From positions 1 to 33,321 of the forward strand of contig CALLOA010000119.1 in the NCBI GenBank assembly GCA_938005265.1: DNA of 33,321 bases. The letters are read 5' to 3'. Shown here piece after piece: positions 24,370-32,680 of this stretch. Source of the stretch: an uncultured Granulosicoccaceae bacterium. GTDB lineage: Bacteria > Pseudomonadota > Gammaproteobacteria > Granulosicoccales > Granulosicoccaceae. The notes under the pieces are model-generated. The model was not told the DNA's origin. It saw only the letters and a list, made by a program, of their open reading frames with translations, and ran no database searches. The position numbers were made by a program, and so were the translations under genes. The stretch's first letter is position 1; every line of letters begins with the position of its first letter.

Positions 24370-25470
24370 ATGAACAAGTGGCAAGAGCTGAAAGACTTCA
24401 CCAGTGAGCATCAATGCGAGTGGTCACATAAACCCGAAATGGGCGCTGAACAATGGGGCATTCATTTACAGGACCCGCCACCTCACAATCGCCTGCTCGG
24501 CCCGGTCTTCGATAGAGGCAAAACCTGTGGCCTGGTTGAGATAGCAGGCAAGCGGGTCTGTGAATGGGGTGACAGGCATCGCGCTGATATGACATTCAGC
24601 GTGACAAAAACCTATCTCGCACTGGTGGCAGGAAGGGCGTTCGACACGGGTTTAATAACAGATCTTGACCACTCGGTGCTGGAAACTCTGCAGCAACGCA
24701 AGTTACCGACATTAGGATTTGCCGACTCACACAACGAACAGGTTACCTGGCGGCAAATGTTGCAGTTCACCAGTGAATGGCAAGGCAGCTGCTTTGGAAT
24801 ACCGGACCAGGTAGATCACCATCGCATCGTATCAATGCAGGCAGGCGACACTCTCAAACAGGGCCCGGCCAAAGGCGAACCACGGGTGCTGCAAAAACCA
24901 GGCACCTACTGGGAATACAACGATGTGCGTATCAACCAGTTTTCATTGGCTTTGTTGCACTTATTCGGTCGCGCCCTACCCGATATTCTGGATGAACATT
25001 TCATGCAACCTTTGCACTTGCACAGAGCCAAGGCGCAAAACCCTACCGACGGTTGGCACTGGCATGGATATGAAAACAGTTGGGTTACCATTGATGACAA
25101 ATCCGTACAAAGTGTTCCGGGGGGCGGACACTGGGGTGGCGGTATGGTGATATCTGCTGAAGCACAAGCGGCAATTGCTCGAATGATGTTGTCAGTAAAC
25201 GATCAAAATTCCGCCTTACTGTCTGATGAGTGGCGTCAACTTATGTTACAACCCACCGACATCGCTCCCTGGTACGGCTTTTTTACCTGGCTTAACACGG
25301 ATCACTGCATAAGCAAAGCCGCATCGAGCAACAGTTTTTTTGCCATGGGTATAGGCGGGCAAGTTATCCTGCACGATCCGGATGCGCAATTGCTCGCTGT
25401 GTTTCGCTGGATTGATGCAGAGCTCACCAGTGATATAGTCGAGTTAACTTACAGCGTTGCGAAGGCCTGA
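24370..25470 (+). CDS. Beta-lactamase-fold serine hydrolase (PF00144 type)
   Basis: This 366-residue enzyme has the catalytic SxxK motif S77-V-T-K80 in TFSVTKTY. A Tyr-containing second motif follows around Y183 (YWEYNDVR), and a glycine-rich third motif GGGHWGGG is in place of KTG. This pattern is seen in esterases and amidases of the penicillin-binding-protein/NylB-like family, so it need not degrade antibiotics. No signal peptide is seen, so it is probably cytoplasmic. I chose ATG 24370 (MNKWQELKDF); an in-frame TTG 21 codons earlier overlaps the preceding gene's end. It follows the transhydrogenase gene, which suggests hydrolysis of an ester or lactone yielding a hydroxyacid, but this is speculation. 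Confidence 0.88.
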   Translation: MNKWQELKDFTSEHQCEWSHKPEMGAEQWGIHLQDPPPHNRLLGPVFDRGKTCGLVEIAGKRVCEWGDRHRADMTFSVTKTYLALVAGRAFDTGLITDLDHSVLETLQQRKLPTLGFADSHNEQVTWRQMLQFTSEWQGSCFGIPDQVDHHRIVSMQAGDTLKQGPAKGEPRVLQKPGTYWEYNDVRINQFSLALLHLFGRALPDILDEHFMQPLHLHRAKAQNPTDGWHWHGYENSWVTIDDKSVQSVPGGGHWGGGMVISAEAQAAIARMMLSVNDQNSALLSDEWRQLMLQPTDIAPWYGFFTWLNTDHCISKAASSNSFFAMGIGGQVILHDPDAQLLAVFRWIDAELTSDIVELTYSVAKA

Positions 25471-25478
25471 AACAATCA

Positions 25479-25501
25479 GGGCTTACAGTTTTGTAAAGCC
25501 C
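25479..25501 (+). terminator. Hairpin after the serine hydrolase gene
   Basis: GGGCTTACA (25479-25487) and TGTAAAGCCC (25492-25501) form a stem with one bulged base around loop GTTT, 9 bp past the stop codon. There is no T run afterwards, so it is either a weak terminator or a 3'-end stabiliser. Confidence 0.45.
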
Positions 25502-25597
25502 GGCGCAGGAACAAAGTGCACATGCGCAGCTCTTAACAGTACAGCTTTTTTGTATAAAACAGCGCTTCTGTTATCGCCTTGGCAGAAATTGGCACCG

Positions 25598-25603
25598 TAT
25601 AAT
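25598..25603 (+). promoter_or_regulatory. Candidate -10 box for the OmpA-like lipoprotein
   Basis: A perfect TATAAT lies 85 bp before the lipoprotein start in a 217-bp gap. A TTGGCA upstream is only 13 bp away, too close for a standard -35, so the promoter is tentative. Confidence 0.3.
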
Positions 25604-25687
25604 TCAGTACGGGTTCAGCTTGAATAACTGATAATGCAATTGCTAAATCAGAATTCGGCGCAACCAGGCACAAGTCAGGAACCGTAA

Positions 25688-26401
25688 ATGACATTAATCC
25701 TCTTTTCGAAAATAATTTCCAAAAAAATTCTAATTGCATCCACCATCAGCAGTGCGCTATTTCTCGGTGCTTGCGCTACTGGTGACAAAGCTCGCACAAA
25801 AAATGGAGCATTGGTCGGGGCAGTGATAGGTGCCGCTGCCGGCAGTACCTCCAGCGATGACAAAGGCGCTTTGTATGGTGCAGTAGCTGGCGCTCTGATT
25901 GGTAGCGCAGTTGGCAACTACCTGGATCAACAGCAGCGGGAAATCGAAGAGGAGCTGGCAACAGAAATTCAGGCCAATGAAGTTGCAGTAGAAAGACTGG
26001 AAGATGACACCTTACGTGTCAGTCTTACCAGCGAAGCAACTTTTGATGTTGACAGTTCGGCACTCAAACCTTCTTTCTACCCGTCACTGGACAGATTGGG
26101 AGGACTGATGGATAAATATGACCAGACCATACTGCATATCATTGGCCACACAGACAGCACAGGAAGCAATGAATACAATAATGTGCTGTCACGCAAGCGT
26201 GCTGTTTCGGTCGCAACCTATGTACGTGACAACGGCGTTGATAGAAGCCGTATCAATGTTGAAGGCCGCGGCGAGTTGGAACCACGTGCGGTGAACGATA
26301 CAGTTGCTGGCAGGCGCGCCAATCGACGGGTCGAGATTTACATCAGACCCATCATCGAAGACCAACCTGATCGTGCCAGGGAATCACCGGAATACACTTA
26401 A
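25688..26401 (+). CDS. OmpA-domain lipoprotein with glycine zipper (YiaD-like)
   Basis: This 237-residue outer-membrane lipoprotein has lipobox LFLGAC with lipidated C29 followed by Ala (outer-membrane sorting). A glycine-zipper region (about 40-80: GALVGAVIGAAAG and GALYGAVAGALIGSAVG) precedes the OmpA/MotB peptidoglycan-binding domain (about 110-225). Its core IIGHTDSTGSNEYNNVLSRK and GRGELEPRAVND has the Asp and Arg used to bind diaminopimelate. It probably tethers the outer membrane to murein. GGAA lies 6 bp before ATG 25688. An AT-rich inverted repeat (26398-26406 with 26413-26421) overlaps the stop codon. Confidence 0.92.
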   Translation: MTLILFSKIISKKILIASTISSALFLGACATGDKARTKNGALVGAVIGAAAGSTSSDDKGALYGAVAGALIGSAVGNYLDQQQREIEEELATEIQANEVAVERLEDDTLRVSLTSEATFDVDSSALKPSFYPSLDRLGGLMDKYDQTILHIIGHTDSTGSNEYNNVLSRKRAVSVATYVRDNGVDRSRINVEGRGELEPRAVNDTVAGRRANRRVEIYIRPIIEDQPDRARESPEYT

Positions 26402-26481
26402 TGTTTTCAAATAAACATTAACCAATCCAACGGTCCAGTACAAAACAGCGTTATCAGTAAGTCATAGCGGTAATCGGGAAT

Positions 26482-26498
26482 CCGGGGCGAAGCCCCGG
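26482..26498 (+). other. GC-rich hairpin upstream of the Rieske gene
   Basis: CCGGGGC / GCCCCGG form a perfect 7-bp stem around loop GAA. No T run follows, so it is not a standard terminator, though it is the only strong hairpin after the lipoprotein gene. The GGGGCGAAGCCCC core resembles REP-like palindromes in other genomes, but no second copy is seen here. Confidence 0.5.
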
Positions 26499-26528
26499 CC
26501 CACCTGCCTCAAAGATTCAGCCTCGCAA

Positions 26529-26556
26529 TTCCAGCTATTCAATTTCCAGCTATTCA
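26529..26556. repeat. 13-bp direct repeat before the Rieske gene
   Basis: TTCCAGCTATTCA occurs at 26529-26541 and 26544-26556, a 15-bp period. It lies in the intergenic gap, like the other short duplications in this window. Confidence 0.75.
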
Positions 26557-26635
26557 GCTAGTGAACCAGGTATCCCCAGGTGGATTCGTCTGGTGTACAA
26601 TCATTACAAGTGTGCAATCACAGCAGAAGCAGCGC

Positions 26636-27697
26636 ATGTTCATCAAGAATGCATGGTATGTGGCGGGTTGGAGTTCGGAATTTGGAGACGAGCTACGGCG
26701 CGTCACTATGCTCAACGAACACTTGGTGATGTATCGCACCAGCAGTGGCGATGTTGTCGCACTTGAAGACCGATGCCCCCATCGACTGTTGCCACTATCC
26801 AAAGGTAAACGTATGGGCGATGACATACAGTGCGGCTATCACGGCATGACTTTTAATTGCAGTGGTGCCTGTGTTCGTATTCCTGGTCAGGACAATGTTC
26901 CATCAACTGCCTACGTCAATACATTCACAGTCGTGGAACGTAATCAGATCGTTTTCGTATGGATGGGCGATCCTTGCCATGCCGACGAAAGCAAGCTGTT
27001 TGATATGCCGGAACTATCGGATGCCAACTGGCACGCCCATCAGGGAGATGCTTTGCATCTCCAGGCTAATTATCTGAATGTTGCCGAAAACCTTGTTGAC
27101 CCTGCTCACGTGAGCTTTGTACACCCTACAACATTGGGAAATGCCGCGAGCGAAAACGTACCGGTACATGTCGACACCAAAGGTGATGTGCTGGTTGCCT
27201 GGCGCTGGATAAGAGACGCTGAAGCAGTGGGCTTCTTTAAAAAGTTTGGTGGATTTACCAGTAACGTGGATCGTTGGCATTACTACTATCTGCATTTACC
27301 GTCGATTGCCGTCATAGACTTTGGTAGTGCTGACACCACCGCAAAAATCGCTGAAAAGGAACGCGACAAGGGTGTAAGAATTTTTGCCTTGCATTTTCTC
27401 ACCCCCGTAAATGAACATTACACTATCGATCGCTGGATGCACATTCGCAATGCAGCCATTGGCGATGACACAGCTTCCGAACAAATGGACGCCATGTTCA
27501 GAATAGCGTTCAACGAAGACAAGGAAATTCTTGAAGCAATAGAAGAGCAGGAACGACTACCACAAAAACGTAAACCGATTCGCCTTGCTATCGATAAGGG
27601 ACCTGCCGTTTATCGACGCCGTATAAGAGACCTGCTTGAGCAGGAGACAACAGAAGATCTGGGAGAACCACTACACCCGACTTTTGTACACCACTAA
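26636..27697 (+). CDS. Rieske non-heme iron oxygenase, VanA-like
   Basis: This 353-residue oxygenase component probably O-demethylates or hydroxylates an aromatic compound. The Rieske [2Fe-2S] motif has C47-x-H49 and C66-x2-H69 (CPHR...CGYHG). The mononuclear iron site follows in NLVDPAHVSFVH, with H158 and H163 as ligands and D155 as the likely bridging Asp. The N-terminus MFIKNAWYVAGW is that of VanA/dicamba-demethylase-like oxygenases, which made me choose ATG 26636 over an in-frame GTG 25 codons earlier. No VanB-like reductase is present in the window, so the electron donor must be encoded elsewhere. It is followed at 54 bp by an ABC importer. Confidence 0.92.
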   Translation: MFIKNAWYVAGWSSEFGDELRRVTMLNEHLVMYRTSSGDVVALEDRCPHRLLPLSKGKRMGDDIQCGYHGMTFNCSGACVRIPGQDNVPSTAYVNTFTVVERNQIVFVWMGDPCHADESKLFDMPELSDANWHAHQGDALHLQANYLNVAENLVDPAHVSFVHPTTLGNAASENVPVHVDTKGDVLVAWRWIRDAEAVGFFKKFGGFTSNVDRWHYYYLHLPSIAVIDFGSADTTAKIAEKERDKGVRIFALHFLTPVNEHYTIDRWMHIRNAAIGDDTASEQMDAMFRIAFNEDKEILEAIEEQERLPQKRKPIRLAIDKGPAVYRRRIRDLLEQETTEDLGEPLHPTFVHH

Positions 27698-27751
27698 TAC
27701 AATAAGGATCAAGCAGTACAAAGCGCAACATCATTCTACAGGAGGAACCAA

Positions 27752-28960
27752 ATGAAACTAGACAGACGAACTTTTTTTGCCTCGCTGGCATTGGTTGGCA
27801 GCCTCGCATTACCTGCATTTGCCACAGCAGCTGACACCATCAAGATTGGTGAGATCAATCACTACAAACGAATGGCAGCTTTCGCTGAGCCCTATAAAAA
27901 AGGTATTGAACTTGCGCTGGACGAAGTTAATGGTGCTGGTGGTGTACTCGGCAAGCCTCTTGAATTTATTTTTCGCGATGATCAGGGCAAGCCGGGTGAA
28001 GCGGTAAAAATAGCCGAAGAACTGATGACACGCGAAGGTACGGTGATGATTACCGGCACTATTCTCAGCAATATAGGTTTGGCGATTTCTTCACTCGCTG
28101 CTGAAAAGAAATTTCTTTATCTGGCTTCCGAACCACTGGCCGATTCAATCGTATGGGAAAAAGGTAATAAGTACACCTTCAGACTCCGCGCCTCAACCCA
28201 TATGCAAGCTTCAATGCTGGCAGAAGCAGCATCAAAAACCGATGCCAAAACCTTCGCAACAATTGCTCCGAACTACGCTTATGGCAAAGATGCGGTTGCG
28301 GCGTTTAAAAAGGCGTTAACTGCATTAAAACCCGATGCTGAATTTGTGACCGAACAATGGCCGGCACTTTTCAAGATTGATGCAGGGGCTGAAGTTCAAG
28401 CCATTGAAAGAGCCAAGCCTGATGCTATTTATAACGTAACTTTCGGCGGCGACCTTGCAAAATTTGTACGTGAGGGCACAACCCGCGGCCTGTTCGATGG
28501 CAGAGATGTTTATGGCCTGCTAACTGGCGAACCAGAATATATTGACCCACTAAAAGATGAAGCACCTGAGGGTTGGACAGTCACCGGTTACCCCTGGTAT
28601 GACTTCGAGGAAGGTGACAACAAAACCTTCGTTGATGCCTATATGGCCAGGTACGACGAACGCCCGGGCATTGGGTCACTAGTGGGTTACATGACAGTAC
28701 AATCGATCGCTGCTGGTATCACAGCCGCCGGTTCTACGGACACAGATGCTCTGATTGCCGGCTTTGAAGGGCTGGACGTAGACACACCGGTCGGCAAAAT
28801 CCACTTCCGTGAAATTGATCACCAGGCCACCATGGGTGCTTTTGTCGGTACCACAGCACTGAAAGACGGCGCCGGTATTATGGTTGACTGGAGCTACAAG
28901 GACGGAGCTGACTACTTACCTTCAGATGAAGAAGTAGCAAAATTGCGACCTGCTGAATAG
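27752..28960 (+). CDS. HAAT-type ABC importer substrate-binding protein
   Basis: This 402-residue periplasmic binding protein belongs to the LivJ/LivK family (Peripla_BP_6). The signal peptide is Tat-like: LDRRTFFASLALVGSLALPAFA with twin Arg at residues 5-6 and cleavage after ATA or AA. The mature part starts at about 27 with IKIGEINHYKRMAAFAEPYK and DEVNGAGGVLGKPLEF, the usual start of these proteins. It has a perfect AGGAGG ribosome-binding site. The ligand is not evident; relatives bind branched-chain amino acids, urea, amides and aromatic acids. The preceding Rieske oxygenase favours an aromatic or aromatic-derived ligand, by inference only. Strong expression relative to the permease is suggested by the RBS and a downstream hairpin. 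Confidence 0.93.
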   Translation: MKLDRRTFFASLALVGSLALPAFATAADTIKIGEINHYKRMAAFAEPYKKGIELALDEVNGAGGVLGKPLEFIFRDDQGKPGEAVKIAEELMTREGTVMITGTILSNIGLAISSLAAEKKFLYLASEPLADSIVWEKGNKYTFRLRASTHMQASMLAEAASKTDAKTFATIAPNYAYGKDAVAAFKKALTALKPDAEFVTEQWPALFKIDAGAEVQAIERAKPDAIYNVTFGGDLAKFVREGTTRGLFDGRDVYGLLTGEPEYIDPLKDEAPEGWTVTGYPWYDFEEGDNKTFVDAYMARYDERPGIGSLVGYMTVQSIAAGITAAGSTDTDALIAGFEGLDVDTPVGKIHFREIDHQATMGAFVGTTALKDGAGIMVDWSYKDGADYLPSDEEVAKLRPAE

Positions 28961-28985
28961 CCCAAGCAAACAGTTTCCGGAAATC

Positions 28986-29028
28986 GCGTCGTAGCAAGCC
29001 ACGCCGTCTAGTCGGCGACTTACGACGC
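28986..29028 (+). other. Strong intercistronic hairpin between binding protein and permease genes
   Basis: GCGTCGTA (28986-28993) pairs with TACGACGC (29021-29028), and inside it CGCCG (29002-29006) pairs with CGGCG (29013-29017). No T run follows. It lies in the 105-bp gap and probably stabilises the mRNA of the binding protein or reduces read-through. Confidence 0.65.
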
Positions 29029-29065
29029 TCCGGCAATTCTACCTTCCAATACTCCGGCGTAAATA

Positions 29066-30922
29066 ATGGGACTGATATTCGCCCAACTCCTGACGGGGTT
29101 AGCCAATGCCGCCGCGCTTTTTCTGGTGGCATCTGGCTTGTCACTGATTTTCGGCGTCACCCGTATTGTCAATTTTTCGCATGGCTCGTTTTATATGCTG
29201 GGCGCTTTTATTGGCTATTCGCTAATGCAGGTACTGCCTGGAGCCATCGGCTTCTGGTCATCAGTTCTGCTGGCCGGTGTTGCAGTTGGCATTATCGGTG
29301 TCATCGTTGAAATTCTGGTTCTGCGGCCAGTCTATAAAGCCCCGGAGCTTTTTCAGTTAGTAGCGACCTTTGGTGTCATCCTGGTGATTCAGGATCTGGC
29401 GTTGCTGATCTGGGGTGCTGAAGATGTACTCGGACCCCGCGCACCAGGGCTCAAAGGCATTGTTCGTATCATGGGTGAGCCGGTGCCAAAGTTTGATCTT
29501 GCGCTAATCGCCATCACGCCTTTCGTACTATTCGCGCTTTGGTATCTGCTCACCAAAACACGCGTGGGTATCCTAGTTCGTGCTGCAACCCAGGACAGAG
29601 AGATGGTTGGCGCACTCGGGGTTAATCAAGCGTGGTTATTTACTGGCGTATTTTTTCTCGGGGCCGCACTGGCAGGGCTGGGAGGCGCTATCCAGCTACC
29701 TAAAGGTGGCGCAGATCTCTTAATGGATTTCACTATACTCGCCTCCATTTTTGTGGTGGTGGTGATTGGTGGAATGGGTTCTCTGCCAGGCGCTTATATA
29801 GCAGCCGTACTAATTTCAGTACTAAACGTATTTGGTGTTTCCTACCTGCCGCAAAGCACACTGGTTTTAATGTTTGTAGTGATGGCTGTGGTTTTGACTA
29901 TTCGCCCCTATGGACTGCTAGGTCGCGAGGAAAAGGCCGGTGAGCATGGCCAGGTCGGGGAACCGGAACTACCGATAAAACCAGCCAGCCTGACAATACG
30001 TTTGCTGGTACTTGCGCTAATAGCATTACTCGCTTGTCTACCCTTTGTGGCTCCCTCATTTTTCACCATTCTGGCAACTGATGTCATCGTTTTTTGTCTG
30101 TTTGCCGCCAGCCTGCATTTCATTCTCGGTCTGGGCGGTCTGGTGTCGTTTGGTCATGCTGCCTTCTTTGGCACTGGCGCTTATGTAGCAGCGTTGCTGG
30201 TAACCTATGTCGGCACGCCAATGGAACTGGCATTTCTGCTAGCCCCTGTTGGCGCTTTCCTGCTGGCTATCATAATAGGCTGGCTGTGTTTGCGATTGTC
30301 CGGCGTTTATTTCGCCATGCTGACACTGGCACTGGCTCAGCTGGTCTGGTCTTTGGTATTTCAGTGGGATGACTTCACCGGTGGAGACGACGGTCTGGTT
30401 GATATCTGGCCATCCGCTTGGCTGCGTGATACCACCAGCTACTTCTACTTCACAATGGTCATTGGCATTGGCGGCATTCTTTTTCTACGCCATTTGGCAC
30501 ACTCGCCCTTCGGCTATGCACTTCGCGCATCACGTGATTCAGCCAGACAAGCTGAAGCCACTGGCATTCATACCAAGCGCATCCAATGGGTTAGCTTTGC
30601 CATAGCAGGTGCACTGGCAGGTGTTGCCGGTGCACTGTTTGTATTTTCCAAGGGTAGTGTATTTCCGGTAGAACTCGAGATTGCAAAATCCTTCGACGGG
30701 CTGATTGTTGTGTTTCTGGGTGGCGTGAAAACTTTGTCTGGAGGCGTTGTTGGCGCTGCAGCGTTAACGCTGGTGCAAGATTACATCACACGTTTTGAAT
30801 ACTGGCGCCTGGCCCTTGGACTGTTGATTATTCTTGTGGTTATTATTGCTCCTAACGGCATTGTTGGCTCCTTACGAAAACTTGCTCATTGGCTACCCTT
30901 TGGCAGGAGCAAATCAACATGA
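29066..30922 (+). CDS. Fused LivH-LivM ABC permease
   Basis: This 618-residue inner-membrane protein fuses the two permease halves normally encoded by livH and livM. Residues 1 to about 290 are LivH-like (LIFGVTRIVNFSHGSFYMLG near 28 and VVVVIGGMGSLPGAY near 235). A charged linker (GREEKAGEHGQVGEPELP) joins them. From about 310 it is LivM-like (GLGGLVSFGHAAFFGTGAYV and FAIAGALAGVAGALFVF). Both halves have many hydrophobic helices and the cytoplasmic coupling loops. It starts at ATG 29066 with a poor ribosome-binding site, and its stop overlaps the ATPase start as ATGA. The fusion gives a fixed 1:1 heterodimer-like pore. Confidence 0.94.
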   Translation: MGLIFAQLLTGLANAAALFLVASGLSLIFGVTRIVNFSHGSFYMLGAFIGYSLMQVLPGAIGFWSSVLLAGVAVGIIGVIVEILVLRPVYKAPELFQLVATFGVILVIQDLALLIWGAEDVLGPRAPGLKGIVRIMGEPVPKFDLALIAITPFVLFALWYLLTKTRVGILVRAATQDREMVGALGVNQAWLFTGVFFLGAALAGLGGAIQLPKGGADLLMDFTILASIFVVVVIGGMGSLPGAYIAAVLISVLNVFGVSYLPQSTLVLMFVVMAVVLTIRPYGLLGREEKAGEHGQVGEPELPIKPASLTIRLLVLALIALLACLPFVAPSFFTILATDVIVFCLFAASLHFILGLGGLVSFGHAAFFGTGAYVAALLVTYVGTPMELAFLLAPVGAFLLAIIIGWLCLRLSGVYFAMLTLALAQLVWSLVFQWDDFTGGDDGLVDIWPSAWLRDTTSYFYFTMVIGIGGILFLRHLAHSPFGYALRASRDSARQAEATGIHTKRIQWVSFAIAGALAGVAGALFVFSKGSVFPVELEIAKSFDGLIVVFLGGVKTLSGGVVGAAALTLVQDYITRFEYWRLALGLLIILVVIIAPNGIVGSLRKLAHWLPFGRSKST

Positions 30923-31713
30923 CTTCCATTCTTCAAGTCACCGGGCTTACCAAGCATTTTGATGGGCTCGCGGCAGTTTCCGATGTTTCATTTGAAGTAA
31001 AACGTGGTGAGTTACTCGCGCTGATAGGCCCCAATGGAGCAGGCAAAACGACCTGTTTCAATATGCTTATGGGCCAATTAAAACCAACTGCCGGCAAGGT
31101 AGAATTCAACGGACGCGACATCACTGGCCTGCCACCACGCAAGGTCTGGCGTCTTGGTATTGGCAGGACGTTCCAGATTACAGGGACCTATCCGTCAATG
31201 ACAGTGGTTGAAAATATCCAAATGGCGCTACTCTCACATCATCGCCGGCTGTTCGATTTCAAAAGTTACGCACACCTTGAGTACAAAAAAGAGGCCATAA
31301 ACTTACTGGAACTGGTGGGCATGCCGGAACAGGCAGAAAGAGCCTGCGCCATTCTTGCTTATGGCGACTTGAAGCGTCTGGAGCTTGCCATCGCCCTGGC
31401 CCATGAGCCATCGCTTCTGTTAATGGACGAACCCACTGCCGGCATGGCGCCAAGGGAACGCATCGCGCTGATGCAATTGACAGCCGACATCGTCGAGCAA
31501 CGCAATATAAGCGCATTATTCACAGAACATGATATGGACGTTGTGTTTGCGCACGCACACCGCATCATTGTTCTGAACCGTGGTGAAGTCATTGCCAGCG
31601 GCAGTGTTGAACAAATTCGCAATGATGCGCAAGTGCGGGAAGTCTATCTGGGCGGCGGCACACTGTATCAGTCTGCTGACGGTTCGGCTGACGGAGAACA
31701 TTCACATGCTTGA
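30919..31713 (+). CDS. LivG-type ABC transporter ATPase
   Basis: This 264-residue cytoplasmic ATPase of the importer has Walker A GPNGAGKTT near residue 36. The LivG-style signature AYGDLKRLELAIALA replaces LSGGQ, and Walker B is LLLMDEPTAGMAP with catalytic Glu. The C-terminal region has the extra YLGGG segment typical of LivG. I chose ATG 30919, which overlaps the permease stop (ATGA) and has AGGAG 10 bp upstream. It works with the LivF-type subunit as a heterodimer. Confidence 0.95.
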   Translation: MTSILQVTGLTKHFDGLAAVSDVSFEVKRGELLALIGPNGAGKTTCFNMLMGQLKPTAGKVEFNGRDITGLPPRKVWRLGIGRTFQITGTYPSMTVVENIQMALLSHHRRLFDFKSYAHLEYKKEAINLLELVGMPEQAERACAILAYGDLKRLELAIALAHEPSLLLMDEPTAGMAPRERIALMQLTADIVEQRNISALFTEHDMDVVFAHAHRIIVLNRGEVIASGSVEQIRNDAQVREVYLGGGTLYQSADGSADGEHSHA

Positions 31714-32407
31714 GCTGGAATCCGTTAACACTTACTACGGCAAGGCGCACATCCTCAACGACTTGAGCTTTACCTTGAATGAAGGTGAAGTTGTCTCTTT
31801 GCTGGGTCGCAACGGCGCTGGCAAAACAACGACAGTGAAAAGCATCATGCAGCTGGTAAAGCCTGCAACGGGCTCCATTGTGTTTGATGGTAATCATTTG
31901 AACCGACTGGCCCCACACCAGGTAGCAAGACTGGGCATCGGCTACGTACCCGAAGAACGCCGAATTTTCACCGACCTGACAATACTGGAAAATCTTGAAG
32001 TCGGGCGACAAGCGCCACGCGACGGGCTTGAACCGTGGACTGTCGAGAGTCTTTTCAAAATTTTTCCAAATCTGGAAGAAAGACAAAATAATCGCGGCAA
32101 AGCCTTATCGGGTGGCGAACAGCAAATGCTGACAATAGCGAGAACACTGATGGGCAATCCTCGCCTTCTACTGCTTGATGAGCCATCAGAAGGCATAGCA
32201 CCCGTTATCGTCGAGCAAATGGCCGCCACCATCATGCAAATAAAGGAGTCGGGATTACCTGTATTGCTCTCTGAACAAAACCTGCACTTCGCGCGCCTGG
32301 TGGCGGATCGCGCGATTATTATCGAGAGTGGCGAAAAGAAATACGATGGCAGCTTTGCAGAGCTTGAAGCTAATCCGTCTATTCGCGATGCCTACCTCTC
32401 TGTCTAA
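31706..32407 (+). CDS. LivF-type ABC transporter ATPase
   Basis: This 233-residue second ATPase has Walker A GRNGAGKTTTVKSI near residue 35. The signature is LSGGEQQMLTIARTLM and Walker B LLLLDEPSEGIAP. I chose ATG 31706 (MLELESVNTYYG), overlapping the LivG end by 8 bp, with GGAG just upstream; earlier in-frame Met residues belong to the shadow of the LivG gene. It completes the importer. No clear terminator is visible: 32481-32509 holds a bulged stem GCAGG-CTC/GAG-CCTGC without an adjacent T run. Confidence 0.94.
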   Translation: MLELESVNTYYGKAHILNDLSFTLNEGEVVSLLGRNGAGKTTTVKSIMQLVKPATGSIVFDGNHLNRLAPHQVARLGIGYVPEERRIFTDLTILENLEVGRQAPRDGLEPWTVESLFKIFPNLEERQNNRGKALSGGEQQMLTIARTLMGNPRLLLLDEPSEGIAPVIVEQMAATIMQIKESGLPVLLSEQNLHFARLVADRAIIIESGEKKYDGSFAELEANPSIRDAYLSV

Positions 32408-32680
32408 TCACTGATACACAAGCTCGCCTGCCAGCGCTCATTCAGCAGCCCCTGCGTCACCCTAAGGTTTATACACACATGCAGGACTCTGTCCGACACG
32501 GGAGCCTGCTCTGCATCATGCATTATTTCGCTTTTTTTATCAGTTCAGACTTCTCAAGGTGTTTTCCCTGTGGTCTAATTGGTCTTGTCAAATAAATGGC
32601 TTTATTGGCACATTCAGCCGGCAATCCTGATCGCCGTCTCAATACCTGCTGCTTCATTCAACACTAGTCGATTACAGCCA
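32408..32680. other. Gap between the importer operon and the fasciclin-like gene
   Basis: 273 bp without a gene. It contains the bulged stem noted at 32481-32509, a short palindrome TGCATCATGCA (32512-32522) and a T7 run near 32532. A terminator for the importer operon and a promoter for the next gene are expected here, but neither is clear. Confidence 0.5.

Noticed and set aside
25533..25739. 68-residue minus-strand open frame upstream of the OmpA-like lipoprotein
   Set aside because: Runs antisense into the lipoprotein start and contains its likely promoter; no family resemblance.
32481..32522. Stem GCAGG-CTC/GAG-CCTGC as terminator of the importer operon
   Set aside because: The stem has a bulge and a 12-base loop, and the T run is more than 20 bp away.
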